From: Planctomycetia bacterium
Lineage (GTDB): Bacteria > Planctomycetota > Planctomycetia > Pirellulales > Thermoguttaceae
Direction: 5' to 3'
DNA length: 64,000 bases
Assembly: GCA_030539295.1 (NCBI GenBank)
Contig: JAUNSJ010000003.1
Location: 161,724 to 225,723 of the forward strand
The notes below the pieces were generated by a model, which saw nothing but the letters and a program-made list of their open reading frames with translations, was not told the DNA's origin and ran no database searches. Position 1 is the first letter of the stretch, and each line of letters begins with the position of its first letter. The translations under genes and the position numbers were made by a program. Below, piece after piece: positions 42,093-50,744 of the stretch.

Positions 42093-43500
42093 AGTCATAA
42101 CCGCCGGATTAGGCGTAGCAGGCGTCGCCGTTCTGCACAGTTTTGCGCCGAGCGAGTCGCAAGGGCAAGGGGGACGCGGCCGGGGTATGAAGCCGATTGC
42201 CTATTCTCCGGACAATCCGGCGATTGCTTTTACGCGTGATTTTTGCGAGCGCTGTGGCGAATGCCGTCTCTGCTGCCGTCAGATAGCCGGGGTTGAAGGG
42301 TCGCAGGTGCCGCCGGGCGAGGATGCGTGCATCTACTGCGGGCAGTGCACAACAATCTGTCAGGGTATGGCCGTTACAGAACGATTTCATTATGAAGATG
42401 TGTTGAAAATTCTGTCGGCGGAGGATAAGATTCCGATTGCGATTATGGCGCCTTCGTTGCGAGTTTCGATAGGAGACAGCTTCGGAGCCATGCCGGGCAC
42501 GGACCTGGAAGGAAAGTTGGTGCGGGCACTTCGTAATCTTGGCTTTAAACATGTTTTGGACGCCTCTTTTGCCGCGGACCTGATTGCCTGTGAAGAGGCG
42601 GCTGAACTTCTGGCCCGGGTTGATAAGGGCGGGAATGAACTGCCGCTGTTTACCAGTTGCTGTCCCGCCTGGGTCCGGTTTGCCGAACTCTTTCTGCCTG
42701 GGGCTGCCGGAAATTTATCCTCGGTTAAGAGTCCCATTCTTGCCTTGGCGACGCTGGCGAAGACGTGGCTGGCGGAAAAAGAAGGTATCGACCCAGGCAA
42801 AATCGTTACCGTGGCGCTGGCACCCTGCACGGCGAAAAAATATGAACGAACGCGACCGGAGCATAAAATCAGACTGTCAGATGGAACGACCGCCGATTCC
42901 CTTGACTTTGCGTTAACGACGCGCGAGACGACACTCCTGCTCAAGGCGGGGGGCGTAACGCGTCTCAATTCGCTTGAAAAAGACGCGTTCGACGCACTGC
43001 CGGGCACAGCCAGCGGAGCCGGTCTTATATTCGGCGCGACCGGTGGCGTTTGCGAGGCGGCTGTGCGTGCCGCATGGACTCAGGTCACCGGTACGGAGCC
43101 GCCTGCGGAACTCCTGAAATGGGAACCTGTCCGCTCACTCGATGCCGTTCGTACCGCCGAGATTGAACTTGGTCCGCATAAAATTCGCGTTGCCGTGGTT
43201 CACGCGGCGTCCAATGCCCGGCTTTTCTTTGACGAGATGAACCGGCGTAAGCTGCATTTCGATTTCGTTGAGGTTATGGCCTGTCCCGGCGGCTGTGTTG
43301 GCGGTGGTGGTCAGCCGCGAGCCTCGTCGGGCGACCCGAGTCGCGTCATACAGCGGCGCATTTCCGGCCTGTATCGCCGCGACGAAAAGACCCCTGTGCG
43401 TAATCCGGCCACGAACCCGGCAGTTCAGAGTCTCTATACGGAACTGCTCGAAAAACCCTGTTCCCCCCGCGCCGTTGAGCTATTGCACGTTGCGCGATAG
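42055..43500 (+). CDS. Tat-exported [FeFe]-hydrogenase
   Basis: 481 residues from ATG 42055, eight bases after GAGGA. A Tat signal (LTRREVITAGLGVAGVAVL) opens the protein. Two Cys clusters for [4Fe-4S] follow (CERCGECRLCC and CIYCGQCTTIC). The H-cluster motifs are L1 TSCCPAW, L2 APCTAKKYE and L3 EVMACPGGCVGGGGQP, with all four cluster-binding Cys kept. The Met that normally precedes Pro-Cys in L2 is Ala. The small-subunit-like C-terminus (NPAVQSLYTELLEKP) is fused. It catalyses H2 oxidation or H+ reduction, likely outside the cytoplasm. No maturases (HydE, F, G) or partner subunits are nearby. The start overlaps lgt by 38 bases. Confidence 0.88.
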   Translation: MPKGTQRELTRREVITAGLGVAGVAVLHSFAPSESQGQGGRGRGMKPIAYSPDNPAIAFTRDFCERCGECRLCCRQIAGVEGSQVPPGEDACIYCGQCTTICQGMAVTERFHYEDVLKILSAEDKIPIAIMAPSLRVSIGDSFGAMPGTDLEGKLVRALRNLGFKHVLDASFAADLIACEEAAELLARVDKGGNELPLFTSCCPAWVRFAELFLPGAAGNLSSVKSPILALATLAKTWLAEKEGIDPGKIVTVALAPCTAKKYERTRPEHKIRLSDGTTADSLDFALTTRETTLLLKAGGVTRLNSLEKDAFDALPGTASGAGLIFGATGGVCEAAVRAAWTQVTGTEPPAELLKWEPVRSLDAVRTAEIELGPHKIRVAVVHAASNARLFFDEMNRRKLHFDFVEVMACPGGCVGGGGQPRASSGDPSRVIQRRISGLYRRDEKTPVRNPATNPAVQSLYTELLEKPCSPRAVELLHVAR

Positions 43501-43522
43501 GCAGCTGCGATTCCGACCTGGT

Positions 43523-43571
43523 ACACAGCATGTCTGCCTGACGACAGAACGGTCAGGCAGATATGCTGTGT
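43523..43571. terminator. Bidirectional terminator between convergent genes
   Basis: A 20-pair stem (43523-43542 with 43552-43571, one G-T) and nine-base loop, between the stops of the hydrogenase (plus) and the Asp-box/SGNH gene (minus). One of the longest near-perfect hairpins in the window. Confidence 0.75.
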
Positions 43572-43586
43572 GTTGAAATTTAACAA

Positions 43587-45380
43587 TTAAAATTTAATCA
43601 GGGGCAGGAGCTTGTCTTTTATGAGCTGATGGGCTCGATTATTGGGACGCATGAGGCCGGGCTGAAAATACTTGAGCATTGCGTCTTCGCCCTCTTCTTT
43701 GCGAAAACCTTCATACATCTGCCAAACATCGACCAATTGAACCCCTTCATCCGCGGCGACCTTGCGCGTAATTTCGTTATAGCGAGCCAGGGAAGTTTCG
43801 TTGACATTCGGCTGGTCTTTCAGGTCGCATGAGATCTTGCCATATCTTTTCACCGTGTCCTCGCACCAGCGGATCGTGTTGCTAGTCATGAGAATGACAG
43901 GAATTTTGTTTTCTTTCGCCCAATGAACGAAATACTTCAGATTGGCCTCGAAGTCGGATTCAGAGACGCGGGGCGCCGCATCAGGGGAGTTGGCTTTTAT
44001 ATCTCTTGCGGCATCATCCAAACCGAACTGAATAACCAACATGTCGGGCTTCTTTTCAACGACGTCTTGTTCGAACTGGGATTTCGCCTCCTCTGTTGTG
44101 CGTCCGACCTTCGCGGCGTAGACAATGCGAATGTTACTGTTGTTTTCCTTGAAGTGGACCTTTAACAGGTACGTGTAATTCGTCATTCTACCTCCGTAAG
44201 CAGCGGCAGTATCGCCCATGAAAACAACTCTTTTTTCCGTTTGTTTTAATTGCTCTTGTTCTTTCGCCAAACGAAAGATATCTTCTTCTTTTATTACCAT
44301 GCGAAGGGGATTATCACCATCCTGCATGGTTGTAATCCAGAACGTGCCCGGCTCTATTTCAAAAAGCCAGGGATAGGCAACACGAGACCGCCCCCATTCC
44401 TCATGGGGGAGAAGATATTTAGTCGCGACAACGACCGGATTTGACCACGTTTTGGCATCGTCTTCCGAGAAGGCTATGGCGAGTTCATCGCGTTTGTCGG
44501 TTTTTGTTATTTGTGTGCAGTTATAGGGCGGTATTTCCGAGTCCTGATTCCACAATAGCGCAATTCGACCATCCTTCAAGCGGCACAACGTTCCGCAGCA
44601 GTAATTATTTTGGATTCCTGAATCGGTTGGCTCGGACCAGGTAAGTCCTTCGTCGGTCGAAATGGATTCATAGAAATTTCCCTTTGTTGTACGAATGAGC
44701 ATATAGAGGGATTGATCGCGTCGTTCAACAATGGTAGCTTCCATAGCCCCGGCGTGGTCACCAAACCCACCCAATCGGAGAGTATTACTCTTTTGCCAGG
44801 TCTTGCCCTGGTCGTCGGAAACATAGGTCAAGGTTACATGAGTCCAAGGCTCTATATCTTGCGCGACGAGCACAACGCGCCCACTGGTCAGCTGAATCAT
44901 GCAGCGCAGGGCGCCGCACCATCTTTTCTGGATCTGAAGTGGTTCGGACCATGTTTTGCCTTCGTCCGTACTGGTTATGATATAGCACGGAATTATCCAG
45001 TCGTCCACACTTCCTTTGCCCCAGCCGTCTTTTCCCTGTTGCATTTCCTTCTTGTTCATAAAGGCAAAAATAATGGTTCCTTCCCGCGTACGCACTATTG
45101 CCCGTACATCTTCATCAAGATATTTTTCGGGGTCGAGAATCTGTTTCGATTCCCACGTTTGCCCCTGGTCGTAACTCGTGTGTACTTCAGTCTTTTCCAC
45201 AGCAAGAATGCCGCCATTGGCAATAGAGACAAACGGCCCTTGCAGTTTCGTTGGCATTTTTTCCCCGTATTTGCAAATTTTTGGTTCATCTCCCAATGCC
45301 GCATAATTCAAGGCCAGGATACTTGTTAACAGGACGAGCAACAAACAGAATTTGCAACTTTTGTAATAAAAACGACTCAT
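43587..45380 (-). CDS. Exported Asp-box (BNR/sialidase-like) protein fused to a degenerate SGNH domain
   Basis: 597 residues from ATG 45380, preceded by AAGGAAA. Signal peptide (CKFCLLLVLLTSILALNYAALG). Residues about 40-370 form a sialidase-like beta-propeller with five Asp boxes: SYDQGQTW, STDEGKTW, SDDQGKTW, STDEGLTW, SEDDAKTW. No FRIP motif is visible, so true sialidase activity is uncertain. Residues 383-597 resemble an SGNH/GDSL esterase, but the catalytic blocks are changed: GDT for GDS, GLDD for GxND, and GLMRPN for DxxHPN. It may bind rather than cut its target. Third gene of a minus-strand operon with the lipoprotein and pseudopilin. Confidence 0.75.
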   Translation of the reverse strand: MSRFYYKSCKFCLLLVLLTSILALNYAALGDEPKICKYGEKMPTKLQGPFVSIANGGILAVEKTEVHTSYDQGQTWESKQILDPEKYLDEDVRAIVRTREGTIIFAFMNKKEMQQGKDGWGKGSVDDWIIPCYIITSTDEGKTWSEPLQIQKRWCGALRCMIQLTSGRVVLVAQDIEPWTHVTLTYVSDDQGKTWQKSNTLRLGGFGDHAGAMEATIVERRDQSLYMLIRTTKGNFYESISTDEGLTWSEPTDSGIQNNYCCGTLCRLKDGRIALLWNQDSEIPPYNCTQITKTDKRDELAIAFSEDDAKTWSNPVVVATKYLLPHEEWGRSRVAYPWLFEIEPGTFWITTMQDGDNPLRMVIKEEDIFRLAKEQEQLKQTEKRVVFMGDTAAAYGGRMTNYTYLLKVHFKENNSNIRIVYAAKVGRTTEEAKSQFEQDVVEKKPDMLVIQFGLDDAARDIKANSPDAAPRVSESDFEANLKYFVHWAKENKIPVILMTSNTIRWCEDTVKRYGKISCDLKDQPNVNETSLARYNEITRKVAADEGVQLVDVWQMYEGFRKEEGEDAMLKYFQPGLMRPNNRAHQLIKDKLLPLIKF

Positions 45381-45436
45381 TTCTTTTTCCTTATAAACGT
45401 GATTTTTGTGATGTAACTCAACTTTAAACAATTGAG

Positions 45437-45943
45437 TTATTCCGCCATAATATCGAGGGTCGCAAAGCCCTCTTTTTGAACGGACACGGCTAGTTTCGTT
45501 GTCTCTTTCGAAGAAAAACTCCCCATAATCTCCTTTCTGGCAAGTTCGCGTTTTTCTTCTATTGCTTGCGTATACGCAGAAGACTCGTCCAGAGACATTT
45601 TTGCCAGTTCCGATTCCGGCAACTCGCCTTCCACTTTTATTGCGGGGACAACGACGCATTTATACGCACCTTCCGGAGCGCCTTCTCGCGCGTAGCTTCC
45701 CTGTACCGTTTTGAGTTTTACCAAGCCACTTGCGTCGGTCGTTCCGCCAACGGCGACCCCGATGTTTTGTTCCGCGACCAGTTCCACTTCCGCGCCAGGT
45801 AAGGGAGTTCCATCTTTTGTGATTTTTAATTGAAAGGAAACGACCTTCGGAAAATTGTCCGGTCTGGGCGCTCCGCCTTCACAGCCATTAAAAAACGCTA
45901 AAGATACAGTAAGCAACGATAAATAGACGACTAACTTTTTCAT
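45437..45943 (-). CDS. Lipoprotein with a carboxypeptidase-regulatory-like domain
   Basis: 168 residues from ATG 45943. Signal peptide with lipobox-like end (LAFFNGC). Residues 30-95 form a beta-sandwich of the carboxypeptidase regulatory or transthyretin kind: TKDGTPLPGAEVELVAEQ and GTTDASGLVKLKT. Small proteins of this type often follow DUF1559 pseudopilin genes in planctomycetes. 131 bases after the pseudopilin stop, 56 bases before the Asp-box gene. Function unknown, probably at the cell surface. Confidence 0.75.
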   Translation of the reverse strand: MKKLVVYLSLLTVSLAFFNGCEGGAPRPDNFPKVVSFQLKITKDGTPLPGAEVELVAEQNIGVAVGGTTDASGLVKLKTVQGSYAREGAPEGAYKCVVVPAIKVEGELPESELAKMSLDESSAYTQAIEEKRELARKEIMGSFSSKETTKLAVSVQKEGFATLDIMAE

Positions 45944-46074
45944 GATTCGATCTGGTCCTTTTACTCTGTTGTTTTGTTGCAAAAAAATAGACAATGTACC
46001 ACGCTGCGGGATTCCAACCGGGGAACCCCGTAACGAAAGATGGGTTAAACAGATTCCGTATAGTAAAACGAAAT

Positions 46075-47243
46075 CTATAAAGAAACGGTCTCGCCGCCGT
46101 TGACCGAACCCATGGCCCCCCAAATACCATAGGGGCTTTTACCAGTCAGGTCCGTCATGCCGGTATCGTAATTCGGATTGATCGTCGTGTCGGGGTTTCC
46201 GGCCTCTATCGTATCGGAAACAAAACGCACACTGCCGTCGGCCAGAAGAACATTGACTCCGCCTGAATGATAGCTCGACGCGGTGTTCATGTGCTGACCG
46301 GAGCCGTGGTCCGATTTGGCGGACACGCAGGAGGGCGCGTTCGGGGGCAGGACCGTGCAAAAACCACTGTTGGCAATGGCCGGGAAGAAAGGAAATGCGG
46401 AGTGAGCAGCATTGGTGCCTGTACTTGTGGTAAAGACTTTACGATCGGCTGTACTAACAACGAGTAAGCATTGGGAGGGGGTAAACGTAGCGGGCTTTGC
46501 CAAATTCCCCTTCACGAGCTTGCCATTTAATGCCACTGCTATCCCCATTTCGGAATAGGCAATGGTATTGGACGAACCGTCAACCAAAGTGGCAAACGTT
46601 GTCCATAGTTCCGCGTTTTTAAAGAAGCCACGGTGCGCACTCGCCCAAGATACGCCGTGATCCTTCGCAGTATTACCAGTTCTATTAACATTACTAACAT
46701 TATTGTTAAATGAGTCACCAAAGCAACCGGCATAAGAGCAATTCGTGCCGTCTTCCCGCCTTCCGGCAGCGTAATACGCGCATGCGTCTCGATTCGCGTC
46801 CGAGGGACAGATCATATAATTTACCTGTCCCTGTAAGCCGGTGGTGGCTCCCCAGTCACCGGAAGTACCACACTTATCATTATTACATATCTGCGAATAC
46901 TTGGAAGGTTGCTCACAGAAGGGAAGTAGGGCCGCCATCGGATTATACACCAGCCGCCACGCCACTACTTTGTTCAATATCAGCGCCGCCGAAGGAAAGG
47001 CGAAATTCGTATCGTGGTAGTTGTGAAGACCCACGCCAATTTGTTTGAGATTATTAGTGCACTGCATGCGTCGGGCCGCTTCCCGCGCCGCTTGCACCGC
47101 CGGCAAGAGTAAGGCGATCAAGATGCCTATGATGGCAATAACCACCAGAAGTTCAACAAGGGTAAAAGCCAAGAGCCTCTGTATAAGACTTAATTTACCC
47201 CCCCCCTGCAATTTATCGGACTCGTTTCGTAAGCTTTCGTCAT
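46075..47243 (-). CDS. DUF1559 pseudopilin-like protein, start and body in different frames at a G9 tract
   Basis: Type II/IV pilin-like surface protein of the DUF1559 family. The body reads from 47211: [23 protein letters not shown] is the prepilin methylation helix (cited here as [15 protein letters not shown]), then [17 protein letters not shown], and near the C-terminus the family's [16 protein letters not shown]. In this frame only a TTG at 47211 precedes it, with no ribosome site. An ATG at 47243 has a perfect AAAGGAG eight bases upstream and a basic N-terminus, [15 protein letters not shown], but its frame ends just after the G9 tract (47198-47206). One more G would join both parts into about 388 residues. 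Either phase variation or a sequencing error. Confidence 0.85.
47198..47206 (-). repeat. G9 homopolymer at the pseudopilin frame junction
   Basis: Nine C on the plus strand (G on the coding strand). Its length decides whether ATG 47243 is in frame with the DUF1559 body: 10 or 7 G would join them, 9 does not. Confidence 0.9.
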
Positions 47244-47803
47244 GTTTCGGTCTCCTTTGTTCAAAGTTTTTTCAGATTTTTGTGAGCAGACAGCTGCTTT
47301 ACCACGTCGCAACAATTTCATATTAACACGCCCTTTCAGATTTGTCAACATAAAAAATGAAAAAAATATCATAAATGTCTGATCGGGTGGGTATTACAAG
47401 AATTATATTTTTCGTTTGGCAGTGGTATGAGGGATGAGGGCCGTATGTTGACGCAGGTCGGAACGTTGGCAGGTCGACCAAGCGGGGAGATTTCAGGGAG
47501 GAGCGGCCGGTTCGCGGGTGATTTTTTTTCCTTTTTTCCGTGGAATTCCCTGTTTTCCCGCTTGAACGATGGAAATAGTTGGGTATACTGGAGGAAGTAA
47601 GGAAAAGAGGAACCAACTTATCCCAATCGGAAGTGGTTCCGCCGGAACAGAAAAAATGGAGCGCAGGAGCATATAGGAACAAGATACAAATAGGGTATAA
47701 CATATTGTCTGTCCATAGGTAAGGTGGGGAGTGCAGGGGCGAAACCGCTCTCGGGAGGGCTCTTTCTTTCAGATGGCACACTGGATACGTGGGGAGACGG
47801 TAT
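47244..47803. other. Divergent intergenic region
   Basis: 560 bases between the minus-strand pseudopilin operon and the plus-strand sigma factor. It holds the pseudopilin promoter (47320-47348). No clear promoter for the sigma factor was found, apart from TATAAC at 47695-47700 without a good -35 box. A 166-codon minus-strand frame here has no recognisable content. Confidence 0.5.
47320..47348 (-). promoter_or_regulatory. Consensus promoter of the pseudopilin operon
   Basis: On the minus strand TTGACA (47343-47348), 17-base spacer, TAATAT (47320-47325). The transcript would begin near 47313, about 70 bases before ATG 47243. Confidence 0.8.
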
Positions 47804-48793
47804 ATGGGGCGACCAGCAGCCACAAGTTGGATTGACCGCCTGGCTCGGGGCGACGACCAGGCAGTGGAACTCGTATTTTCTCGTTATTTTCAGAAATTGG
47901 TACGCGCCGCATCGCGGAAATTAAGCGGAATCAATACGGCGATCCGGAACGAAGAAGACATCGTCATGAGCGCGATGAAGAGCTTCTGTCTGGGAGTGCG
48001 CGAAAAACACTATCTTTTCGAGAGCGAAGATGATCTTTGGGGCTTTCTTTTTTTACTCGTCGATCGCAAAGCGACGGCGGAGAGGCGGCGCAACCTGAGT
48101 CAGAAGCGTGGTTTGGGCGTCTGTACGAAGTCGGGAAACCAGCCGGAAGGTCCCGACGAAGGTCAGCGCCTCTTCGATTCGGTCGCCGCGGAAGACCCCA
48201 CGCCGGAAGCCGTTGCCACGATGACGGAAGAGGTCGAGACGTTTCTGAACATCTGCGGTGATAATGAAATCTCTTCGCAAATCATCAAAATGAAGCTGGA
48301 AGGGTATACGGTTCCGGAGATTGCCTCGGCGCTGGGACTGGTGCCGCATACGATCTTTTATCATCTTAAAAGGATAAAGCGGCGTTGGCAGTTGGTCAAG
48401 ACGTGTCAGTCGCTGACAGAACTTAAGACGCTGGGCGGGTCGGACGAGCAACTCGCGGAACAGCTTGGGGTAAGCGAGGAGGAAGTGCGATTTTTGTGGT
48501 CGGCTCTTATGGAGTTGTGGAGTCAGGATGGGGCGTCGCGGGGAGAAGACGCCGCTTTGCTCAATTCCGGGCAAGGGGAGCCGACCACACGACTTACGTG
48601 GGCCCAACTGCGTGCCCCGGCCGGTGGGAGTCATCGTCTGGAATGGCTTGTTGATCGCTGGCACACTCTTATCGAAGGTAAATGGCTGAATACGCTGGTG
48701 GCCCGACGGGACGCATTTGAACGGGCGCATCGGACGCGAAGTCGCAAAGAGCAGTCGGACTCCTGCGGAAATGGCAGTGGATATAATGAGTAA
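47804..48793 (+). CDS. ECF-type RNA polymerase sigma factor with C-terminal extension
   Basis: 329 residues from ATG 47804, eight bases after GGGGAG. Region 2 (AVELVFSRYFQKLVRAASRKL and WGFLFLLVDRKATAERRRN) and region 4 (SQIIKMKLEGYTVPEIASALGLVPHTIFYHLKRIKRRW, cited by YTVPEIASALGLVPHTIFYH) fit the planctomycete ECF factors that sit beside Ser/Thr kinases. A further 130 residues follow, including a second helix-turn-helix-like stretch (DEQLAEQLGVSEEEVRFLW). No anti-sigma factor is adjacent; the overlapping kinase gene is the likely partner in signalling. Confidence 0.85.
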   Translation: MGRPAATSWIDRLARGDDQAVELVFSRYFQKLVRAASRKLSGINTAIRNEEDIVMSAMKSFCLGVREKHYLFESEDDLWGFLFLLVDRKATAERRRNLSQKRGLGVCTKSGNQPEGPDEGQRLFDSVAAEDPTPEAVATMTEEVETFLNICGDNEISSQIIKMKLEGYTVPEIASALGLVPHTIFYHLKRIKRRWQLVKTCQSLTELKTLGGSDEQLAEQLGVSEEEVRFLWSALMELWSQDGASRGEDAALLNSGQGEPTTRLTWAQLRAPAGGSHRLEWLVDRWHTLIEGKWLNTLVARRDAFERAHRTRSRKEQSDSCGNGSGYNE

Positions 48794-50612
48794 CGGAAGT
48801 CTGGAATCGAGCGAATCGAATGTATCGATTCTTGGTCTGCGTTACGAGAAGACGTGGCGACCGAACGAGCAGGGAGTGATCGAAGCTCTCGTGGCAGCGT
48901 GTGAGCCTGGACTGCGCGATGAACTTCTGGAGCGGCTGCTGGAAATCGATATTTCACTGCGTCTTGAAAATCGCTGCCTGCCGGAGATCGACGACTATCT
49001 GCGCCGGTTTCCGGATAACCGTGACTTGGTCGGCCAGGTCTATGAAGACGTAAGTAATTACAGCTTCATGGTTAACAAAATGCGAACGGGTCGAACGGTG
49101 GGGAACTACCGACTCCAGGAGCAGATTGGCAAAGGAGGCATGGGCGTTGTCTATAAAGGCTGGGATACGGAACTTCAGCGACCGGTTGCGATTAAGTATC
49201 TTGCCCCGAAGATACGCGCGGACGAGCGGAAACTGCGGCATTATAAGGAAGAGATGGGGATCTTTGGCCGGCTGCCGTACCATGAAAACGTCGTGCATGC
49301 CTATGCTCGCGAGTACGACCAGGGCACGCCTTATCTGGTCATGGAATATATAGAAGGAGAAGATCTCGTTTCGCTGGTCCGGGGGGAAGGGGGCACAGGC
49401 AAGCGGGAGTGCGGGAAGGGACTTCCCTTGAACAGCGCGCTAAAGATTATACGTCAGACGGCGTTCGGGCTGCGGCATATTCACCGGCATGGCATGGTGC
49501 ATCGCGATATCAAGCCAGGCAATATTATTGTGGACACGAGCGGTCGTGCACGAATCTGTGATTTGGAGACACTCGCGGAACAGGCGTCTGGGACGTCGGG
49601 ACAGGAGGGCGTGGAGCAGGTGTTTTTCTTTGGTACGCCTGGCTTTGTGGCCCCGGAGACGATGGCGCCTGACTATGCACCGGATGTGCGTGCGGATATT
49701 TACAGTCTTGCCTGTACTCTGTTCTTTCTGTTGGCGGGTGAGTCACCCAAAGAATTCTTAGCGTCGATATCCAAAGGAGTTACGGTTAATTCAACCTGCC
49801 GGAAGGCGTTGAAGCACTGGTTTTGGCGACTCGGGCGTCCGCTGGGCAAAGGGGTCGTCGAAGTTTTGGTTGAAGGAATGGCCAGCGACCCACGAGAGCG
49901 ATTCGCCAGCATAGACCAGTTTTTGGCGGCTGTGGACCCGCTGACGCGACCGCCGCTGCGGCGCGGGCGCTACGTGGCCGTCGTCTGTCTGGCGACCCTT
50001 GCGGCGGCTGGAGTCTGGAGCCGTGACCTGTGGGATAAGGCGGACGGCGAGAGCGGCACGCAACGGGAGTCGACAGAGATTTCGGTAAGTGAGCCTGTAA
50101 GTGAACCCGTAAGTGAGCCGAAAGAGAAAGTCACAATGCCAGTGTCAGAAGAGACTGGGGAGTCCATGGCGCCGGATCCGGCGGGTGCGGGGGAAGAGGA
50201 GGTCGTGCAACAGGAAGAGAAACCGGATTACCGGTCTGTCCTGGCCGCGGCGGAAGACTTCTATCGTAAAGAGCAATATAAGAAGGCGCGTCAGAAGTGC
50301 CAGGAACTTGAGGCAACGCCGGGACTTGCGGAGGCTTTGGAGCGGAATCCGGAGCATGCTGCGCTGTACCACTGGCTCTCGGGCGAACTGTGCGCGGGAC
50401 TGGGTACGGAAAAAGCCTGTCGCATGGCGAAAGACCATTATGAGCGGGCGGTCGAAAAATTCCCGCAAGAAAGTCAATATTGGCTAAGTCTGTATTACTG
50501 TTGTCACAAGTTGTTGTCTGAAGGTGGGTTAGAGGATGAATCGCAGGTGCGGGCGAAGGGGGCAGAAGCCTGGAACGCGTATCAAGCGAGAAAAAAAGAG
50601 GAAAAAGAATAA
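48771..50612 (+). CDS. Transmembrane Ser/Thr protein kinase with TPR-like outer domain
   Basis: 613 residues from ATG 48771 (ATG 48786 is an alternative). Residues 35-100 are the N-terminal helical region typical of planctomycete kinases (ELLERLLEIDISLRLENR). Kinase domain 112-390: IGKGGMGVVYKG, VAIK with Lys142, HRDIKPGN at 244-251. The DFG motif is replaced by DLE (264-266), with the Mg-binding Asp kept. A membrane helix at 400-417 is followed by a Ser-Glu-Pro-Val repeat and a TPR-like part (FYRKEQYKKARQKCQEL, AKDHYERAVEKFP). It overlaps the sigma gene by 23 bases, which suggests joint regulation of the island. Confidence 0.88.
   Translation: MAVDIMSNGSLESSESNVSILGLRYEKTWRPNEQGVIEALVAACEPGLRDELLERLLEIDISLRLENRCLPEIDDYLRRFPDNRDLVGQVYEDVSNYSFMVNKMRTGRTVGNYRLQEQIGKGGMGVVYKGWDTELQRPVAIKYLAPKIRADERKLRHYKEEMGIFGRLPYHENVVHAYAREYDQGTPYLVMEYIEGEDLVSLVRGEGGTGKRECGKGLPLNSALKIIRQTAFGLRHIHRHGMVHRDIKPGNIIVDTSGRARICDLETLAEQASGTSGQEGVEQVFFFGTPGFVAPETMAPDYAPDVRADIYSLACTLFFLLAGESPKEFLASISKGVTVNSTCRKALKHWFWRLGRPLGKGVVEVLVEGMASDPRERFASIDQFLAAVDPLTRPPLRRGRYVAVVCLATLAAAGVWSRDLWDKADGESGTQRESTEISVSEPVSEPVSEPKEKVTMPVSEETGESMAPDPAGAGEEEVVQQEEKPDYRSVLAAAEDFYRKEQYKKARQKCQELEATPGLAEALERNPEHAALYHWLSGELCAGLGTEKACRMAKDHYERAVEKFPQESQYWLSLYYCCHKLLSEGGLEDESQVRAKGAEAWNAYQARKKEEKE
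50085..50120 (+). repeat. Three 12-base tandem repeats inside the kinase gene
   Basis: GTAAGTGAGCCT and two near copies encode Val-Ser-Glu-Pro three times, just after the membrane helix. An in-frame repeat that could vary the linker length. Confidence 0.85.
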
Positions 50613-50637
50613 AAAAGACGGAATCGTTGTCACACAG

Positions 50638-50677
50638 AGGCCTCTTTTTACCATTTACAGATTAGGAAAAGGGGCCT
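50638..50677. terminator. Inverted repeat after the kinase gene
   Basis: AGGCCTCTTTT (50638-50648) pairs with AAAAGGGGCCT (50667-50677), 11 pairs with one G-T, 18-base loop. Possible terminator or processing site between kinase and PDZ gene. Confidence 0.5.
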
Positions 50678-50744
50678 GACGGTTCAACGTGAATCCGGAG
50701 CGTTTCCTAACGAGACAACCGAAAGCAGAAAAAAGGGTAGAAAC

